Shown here one piece after another: positions 59,560 to 64,000 of a stretch of 64,000 nucleotides of DNA; position 1 is the stretch's first letter, and every line of letters begins with the position of its first letter. The notes below the pieces were generated by a model. It saw nothing but the letters and a program-made list of their open reading frames with translations, had not been told where the DNA came from and made no database searches. The stretch is from Bradyrhizobium sp. LLZ17 (GTDB taxonomy: Bacteria > Pseudomonadota > Alphaproteobacteria > Rhizobiales > Xanthobacteraceae), in assembly GCF_041200145.1 (NCBI RefSeq), contig NZ_CP165734.1, forward strand, positions 3,534,001-3,598,000, read 5' to 3'. The position numbers and the translations under genes were made by a program.

Positions 59560-60615
59560 AGCATTGCTCAGGCTGCGTCCCTTGGCGATCTCGGTTCCGG
59601 TTCTTCGGGAGCGGTGTTTCGCGGGGCTGAACAGAGTTTCTCACTCCTGTAGCTCGCCAAGGCGCGCAGAGGGCACTGCACGACATCCCGTTTCGCTTCA
59701 CCCGAGACAGGCGCTGCATCCAGCCACTTCAGCGCCACCTCGGCCAATTCGATCGCGCGATCCCTTCTACCGGTCTCGTAATAGTACTGACCGACCGCCC
59801 CGTACGACAGGAACTTCGCGCCCTCGCTGCCTTGGGGGCAGGTTCGCCGCCAGGATGTGTTCGGAGAGGTCCTTGCCCATGGCAAAGCGCTCCGCATGCG
59901 GGAAACCGGAATAGTCTTTCGCGCCGTCGAACAGTTGGCGGATGGCCACGCTCATCCAAACGATCGATTTCTTTTCGATCGCGTCGCGAATCAATTGGCG
60001 CAATGCCGGCAGACCGGCCTCCAGGTCGCGTATCTTGTGAAGCAACAATTCCGCATGAAGCCCACGGAAGGTGACCTCATCCGGCATCGCAGCGATTGCC
60101 TCATCAACCGCTGAAAGGGCTGCCGCTCAATCCTACCGCTTCATGGCGGGTTCAAGCTTGGCAAGGATCCGCTCCACCAGCCCTCGGTTCTGCGATAGTT
60201 CGCTCTTTCTGCGTCGACCCCTGTTTATCCTCACCGCATCCAGCGCTTTGGCTTCATCGCTGACTGCCCAGGAGCCGTTCAGGATTTTGGCAACGCTTTC
60301 GCGTAGTTCAGATTTGGCAAGCTCTTTGTCAACCCAAGCGTCCAAGCTGGCTCGTGCTTCATCTGCCGTCGAAGCTTGTTGGTGAGCCGCGATGCCTACC
60401 ACCACCTCAAGTCCGTTGCTCCTGTATTTGTCATGCAGGACCACGAAATTCGGCATCGAGGCGATACTTGTTCAGCACCACGTCGCCCAAAACTCGGTCA
60501 TGTATACTTTCCCCGGCTCGAACTTTGTCACGGGCTGGCCACGTAGCCAGTCTTCAACTTTGATCGAGGGGGCTCGCGAACCGACCCTCAGCACGTTCGC
60601 CGCACCGACTTGATT
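59560..60615 (-). pseudogene. Redoxin (TlpA-like) and TPR-region protein, degraded
   Basis: Minus-strand text reads LRVGSRAPSIKVEDWLRGQP and VYMTEFWATWC, where the thioredoxin CxxC should follow; instead the codons give C-stop-TS, then MPNFVVLHDKY and VVVGIAAHQQ. About 50 residues of the fold (the cis-Pro side) are missing between LDAWVDKEL and VAKILNGSW. The later part reads EVTFRGLHAELLLHKIRDLE, AIRQLFDGAKDYSGFPHAER and VGQYYYETGRRDRAIELAE, a TPR-like helical region, in two further frames. Family proteins are exported or periplasmic thiol-disulfide enzymes. This copy has lost the active site. Confidence 0.75.
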
Positions 60616-60648
60616 TGCGCTCTCAGTCACACCGCTCATTGCTCAGAC

Positions 60649-61098
60649 GGCAGCAGCGTCTCGATCGATTTCGAGCGGCGCATGTAGGGCGGTAGGATCG
60701 ACGGAGAGAACCGGATGCGACCAGGATCGGTAGCGGCCGCCTCGCGATCGCGTACACGTGGCTGGCGGACGGCGACCGGACCGATGCCGGTCATCACCTC
60801 GCGTTCCGGCAGGTGACCGTGGCGCACGAGGCGCTGGTGGCCGTCCGCGGTCTTCAAATCGGCATGCTGGCCGAGAAAGTCTGCGACTTCGGCCTCGACC
60901 GCCTTGGCGAGAAGGGCACGTGCACCGTTGCGGAAGACTTCTGTGAGTTGATCGTCGAAGATTCCTGGCTGAATCAGCTGGATGACGTTATCGTTGGACA
61001 CGGCATATCGCTCCTTCGGTGGAGAAGTGGAGGCGTCAAGCACCCCCACGATATGCCGCCTTCCCGATTCCGCCGTCACCAACTTTCGGCGATAGCTC
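60649..61098 (-). pseudogene. IS256 element fragment, left end and N-terminus
   Basis: Minus-strand copy of the same IS256 type, with its GAGCTATCGC end at 61098 and coding text from VIQLIQPGIFDDQLTEVLRN-like codons to RSKSIETLLP. It breaks at 60649. Upstream of the break is the redoxin pseudogene. Confidence 0.88.
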
Positions 61099-61686
61099 TG
61101 CTCAGACTCGCTTACCTGGCTCTGCGGAGAAAGATAGCAAGTCGCGTGCCAGCCAGCGCTCATTGATATTGTGCTTTTTCTTGTCATTCCTGTCGACCTT
61201 GCGACGCATGTAGTATAGCCGACCAGTTGTTTGAAGCTTCTCAGGCAATTAGTCGACCGGATATTCTTGGCGCGCGTCTATAGAGGCGGAAAGTAAGCCA
61301 GCGCCAAGGCTTACGTCACTCCACCTCTTCATCAATTTTCCAGGATGACCATTTCGGCGCTCGGGATCACGACCTGAACTGACCTGCTTTGGCCGTCGAC
61401 TTGCGCTTGAGGGCGATCTCAGATTTCCAGTTCAACTCTTTGCGCCCAGGGGCGATGAACCAGACCAGGGCGGCTACGCACTTCCATCTTGATTGCCGCG
61501 CCGCACGGCTGGAAGGGGGCAGCCGCAGTTAGCCGCACGGCGCCTTCTGGCGTTCCCCTTGATGGAGGCGCATTCGAAGCTGATGCAACTCCGCCTCCCT
61601 CACGATGCCGGAGCGCCAATCGTAAAGCCGCTCGCCACGCAATGAGCACGCCCAACACCGAGCAAAGTTCGGGATTGGCGATTCGC
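61099..61686. other. No gene recognised
   Basis: About 590 bases between the IS256 fragment and an IS5 fragment. Open frames on both strands show no recognisable content. Confidence 0.35.
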
Positions 61687-61927
61687 TCGTCGCTGACGCG
61701 CTGGCGGAACCGTATGGGCGAGGATCGGCTGCAGGTGCTGCTGCAGGAGAGCCTGTCGGTTGCACCGAGACCAAGGCGATCAAGCCGTCCGAGCTGTTAC
61801 AGGTGATCGTCGACACCACTGTTCAGCCCAAGAACGTGACATTCCACAGCGATGCCAAGCTTCTGAACCGGGCCGGTGAGAAGCTGGTGCGGCTGGCGCA
61901 GCTGAATGGGGTGGACGCGCGGGTCGG
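61687..61927 (+). pseudogene. IS5-family transposase fragment, interrupted by IS256
   Basis: Text reads SSLTRWRNRMGEDRLQVLLQ, then after a shift near 61762 TKAIKPSELLQVIVDTTVQP, KNVTFHSDAKLLNRAGEKLV and RLAQLNGVDARV. This is the N-terminal middle of an IS5/IS1182-like transposase with its first Asp (VDTTVQPK). At 61928 it runs directly into the IS256 end. Confidence 0.75.
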
Positions 61928-62869
61928 GAGCTATCGCTGAAAGTTGGTGACGGCGGGAATCGGAAAGGCGGCATATCGTGGGGGTGCTTGACGCCTCCAC
62001 TTCTCCACCGAAGGAGCGATATGCCGTGTCCAACGATAACGTCATCCAACTGATTCAGCCAGGAATCTTCGACGATCAACTCACAGAAGTGTTGCGCAAC
62101 GGGGCACGTGCCCTTCTCGCCAAGGCGATCGAGGCCGAAGTCGCGGACTTTCTCAGCCAGCATGCCGATTTGAAGACCGCGGACGGCCACCAGCGCGTCG
62201 TGCGCCACGGTCACCTGCCGGAACGCGAGGTGATGACCGGCATCGGTCCGGTCGCCGTCCGCCAGCCACGTGTACGCGATCGCGAGGCGGACGCCACCGA
62301 CCCCGACCGCATCCGGTTCTCTCCGTCGATCCTGCCGCCCTACATGCGCCGCTCGAAATCGATCGAGACGCTGCTGCCGATCCTTTATCTGAAGGGTATC
62401 TCGACCGGCGACTTCTCGGAGGCGCTGGCTGCGCTGCTCGGCAAGGATGCTGCCGGGTTGTCGGCTTCCGCCATCGGTCGCCTGAAGGACGGTTGGCTCG
62501 ATGAACACACCGCGTGGCAGAGGCGCGATCTGTCGGCAAAGCGCTACGTCTACATCTGGGCCGACGGCATCCATCTCGAAGCCCGCCTCGAGGACGAAAA
62601 GCAGTGCATCCTGGTGCTGATCGGTGCGACGCCGGAAGGCCGCAAGGAACTGGTCGGCTTCACCGATGGTTCCCGCGAGAGCGCGCACGACTGGCGCGAG
62701 CTGCTGCTTGATCTGAAGCGGCGCGGGCTCGCCGTGCCTCCGCGGCTCGTCATCGCCGATGGAGCGCTCGGCTTCTGGAAAGCTGCCGGCGAGGTCTGGC
62801 CGAAAACGCGCGAGCAGCGCTGCTGGGTGCACAAGACCGCGAACGTGCTCGCCAAGTTGCCGAAGAGCC
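61928..62869 (+). pseudogene. IS256 element, truncated by IS66
   Basis: The plus-strand copy starts with GAGCTATCGC at 61928. The coding text is uninterrupted from the GTG near 62025 (VSNDNVIQLIQPGIF) through YVYIWADGIHLEARLEDEK, VIADGALGFWKAAGEVW and RCWVHKTANVLAKLPKS, then breaks at 62869. The next bases are the IS66 end. The catalytic Glu and the C-terminal 110 residues are cut off. Confidence 0.9.
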
Positions 62870-62952
62870 GTAAGCGCTCCTTTCTACGCACCTATGCAGT
62901 TGAGCGCGGGGATGGGATGAGGTGTCCACCATGAGCGAGGTGGACACCATCG

Positions 62953-63399
62953 ATGATCACTCCAGAAGAACCTTTGAGACTTGAGACGGTCGGCGTGTTG
63001 CGCAATGGCCGGCGTCGCTATGATCCGGCCAGCAAACAGCGGCTGGTCGAGGCCTGTCTGCAGCCTGGCGTGTCGCTGGCGGGGCTGGCGTTACAACACG
63101 GCGTGAACGCGAACCTGCTGCGCAAGTGGGTGGCCAAGCGACAACTTCAGAACGGGGATGGCCAGCCGGAGGCGCGGGCGCCGATTGCGCCAGCCTTTGT
63201 TCCGGTGCGCGCGCCGTCGCCGTCGCCAACTCGATCTGCTGGCGCGATCGCGGTTTGTGCGACGGAGCGATCCTGTGCAGGGCGGCTGACGGCATCGATG
63301 CCCAACGGCGTGACGCTTTCGCTGGAAGGCGGCGACGCGCAGTTGCTGTCGGCGGTGATTGAAGCGCTGGGGCGTTGCGATGTTCCGACTGGCGTCTGA
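62953..63399 (+). CDS. tnpA: IS66 accessory protein TnpA
   Basis: 148 residues. The N-terminal half has a helix-turn-helix: GRRRYDPASKQRLVEACLQP, then SLAGLALQHGVNANLLRKWV. This is the IS66 OrfA (transposase_8-like) DNA-binding domain. The C-terminal half is proline/alanine-rich with a final MPNGVTLSLEGGDAQLLSAV strand-helix pair typical of the family. It overlaps tnpB by 20 bases, so the two are coupled. It is required with TnpB for IS66 transposition. No strong ribosome-binding site precedes the ATG. Confidence 0.9.
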   Translation: MITPEEPLRLETVGVLRNGRRRYDPASKQRLVEACLQPGVSLAGLALQHGVNANLLRKWVAKRQLQNGDGQPEARAPIAPAFVPVRAPSPSPTRSAGAIAVCATERSCAGRLTASMPNGVTLSLEGGDAQLLSAVIEALGRCDVPTGV

Positions 63400-63733
63400 T
63401 CTTCGGATCTACCTTCACCGCGAACCGATTGACTTCCGGGCGGGCATCAACAGCCTGGCGATCGTGGTCGAGCAGTCGATGGGGCTGGATCCGTTCCAGC
63501 ACGCGGTGTTCGCGTTCTGCAATCGTCGCCGCGACCGGATTAAGCTGCTGATTTATGATCGGTCAGGATTTTGGATGCTGCTGAAGCGGCTGGAGGCCGA
63601 CAGATTCCACTGGCCCCGAAGTCAGGAGGCGGTGCTGACGCTGACGACGGAGGAGCTGCACTGGCTGCTTGACGGCATCAACATCGCGGCGGTGCGTCGT
63701 CATCCGGTGCGGCAATATCAGAGCGTGGGCTGA
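63380..63733 (+). CDS. tnpB: IS66 accessory protein TnpB
   Basis: 117 residues of the IS66 Orf2 family (PF05717). It opens MFRLASDLRIYLHREPIDFR, followed by AGINSLAIVVEQSMGLDP, FAFCNRRRDRIKLLIYDRSG and FWMLLKRLEADRFHWP, all family hallmarks. The ATG at 63380 inside the end of tnpA is preferred to the earlier in-frame codon because homologues start at MFRL. It is needed for transposition, although its biochemical role is not settled. The gene looks intact. Confidence 0.95.
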   Translation: MFRLASDLRIYLHREPIDFRAGINSLAIVVEQSMGLDPFQHAVFAFCNRRRDRIKLLIYDRSGFWMLLKRLEADRFHWPRSQEAVLTLTTEELHWLLDGINIAAVRRHPVRQYQSVG

Positions 63734-63858
63734 GCGTGTTCGATGCGGGCGGCGTCATCGGGCTTCGGCATGGCCGTTCTCAGATGACGCCGCCGAAGAC
63801 ATGACGAAGACATGGGAGCCCGGTTGACGCGGCGGCATGACTTCGATTCAAGACTACG

Positions 63859-64000
63859 ATGAGTCGCAAGTCCACGACGCACGAGCTGGAAGCCTTGATC
63901 ACGGCGCACGCGGCCGAGATCGCGGCGCTGAAGGCCGAAAACGAGAAACTCGCACAACGCGTGCTGCATCTTGAGGAGCAGTTGCGCCTGGAGCGCCTGC
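63859..64000 (+). CDS. tnpC: IS66 transposase TnpC, N-terminal part (cut by the window end)
   Basis: The frame opens MSRKSTTHELEALITAHAAE, then IAALKAENEKLAQRVLHLEE, a leucine-zipper-like coiled coil as in the N-terminus of IS66 TnpC. The DDE core lies beyond 64000. Its distance of 125 bases from tnpB is usual. The start at 63859 lacks a strong ribosome-binding site. Confidence 0.85.
   Translation, partial: MSRKSTTHELEALITAHAAEIAALKAENEKLAQRVLHLEEQLRLERL

Larger units (their letters stand above)
62870..64000 (+). mobile_element. IS66-family element, left part (runs off the window)
   Basis: The junction inside the IS256 transposase is followed by GTAAGCGCTCC, the usual IS66 terminal sequence. 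tnpA, tnpB and the start of tnpC follow in the standard order. The right end and any 8-bp duplication (the left copy would be GAAGAGCC at 62862-62869) are outside the window. Confidence 0.85.

Overview
The window looks like a stretch of a rhizobial symbiosis island or other integrative element, most probably from Bradyrhizobium. The organism call is an inference. It rests on the dense mixture of insertion sequences of types common in rhizobia (IS256, IS110, ISL3, IS66 with a pRiA4b ORF-3-like cargo gene, IS21, IS630, IS701, IS4, IS5), a relic of a TrbB-type conjugation ATPase at 45.9 kb, a decayed dctA, and two good sigma-54 (RpoN) promoters in front of symbiosis-style metabolic genes. No rRNA, tRNA, CRISPR array, replication origin or nod/nif/fix structural gene was recognised.

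Layout. 0-12.9 kb is mostly mobile-element debris: an IS256 element with a perfect 9-bp target duplication that was itself split by an IS110-type element, an ISL3 element, an IS66/pRiA4b ORF-3 remnant, and a serine-recombinase element. It also holds an orphan LuxR-type quorum-sensing regulator and two small hypothetical genes. 12.9-20.6 kb carries four intact minus-strand metabolic genes in the order alpha-oxoamine synthase, short-chain dehydrogenase, tandem-domain CaiB-type CoA-transferase, class III aminotransferase. 20.6-30.3 kb is again IS-rich (IS21 relic, IS4 with perfect 9-bp duplication, IS66, IS701, IS5, IS256) around two hypothetical genes. 30.6-32.6 kb has a flavin-dependent LLM monooxygenase behind a cysteine-rich ORF with a strong ribosome-binding site. 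32.8-36.7 kb is an IS21 element with intact istB and an IS630 relic.

37.3-54.5 kb is the metabolic core: a crotonase, a second (frameshifted) tandem CoA-transferase, a TesB thioesterase and a hydratase-2/MaoC enzyme each behind a sigma-54 promoter, then a tight operon (class II aldolase-like, two CaiB CoA-transferases, a crotonase and a truncated crotonase), a second TesB and a CmcJ/NvfI-type oxygenase. Together these look like a machine for activating, hydrating/dehydrating, cleaving and releasing an acid as its CoA thioester; the substrate is unknown. The two tandem CoA-transferases link this core to the 12.9-20.6 kb block, so both may serve one pathway making or breaking down a small molecule during symbiosis.

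55.0-64.0 kb is decay again: IS256/IS630 chimeras, a dctA pseudogene with at least three frameshifts, a redoxin-TPR pseudogene whose CxxC site is lost, two further truncated IS256 copies, and an IS66 element that begins at 62870 and runs off the right edge. The most notable signals are the sigma-54-controlled CoA-thioester cluster, the alpha-oxoamine-synthase block near an orphan LuxR receptor, and several precisely reconstructable nested insertions.
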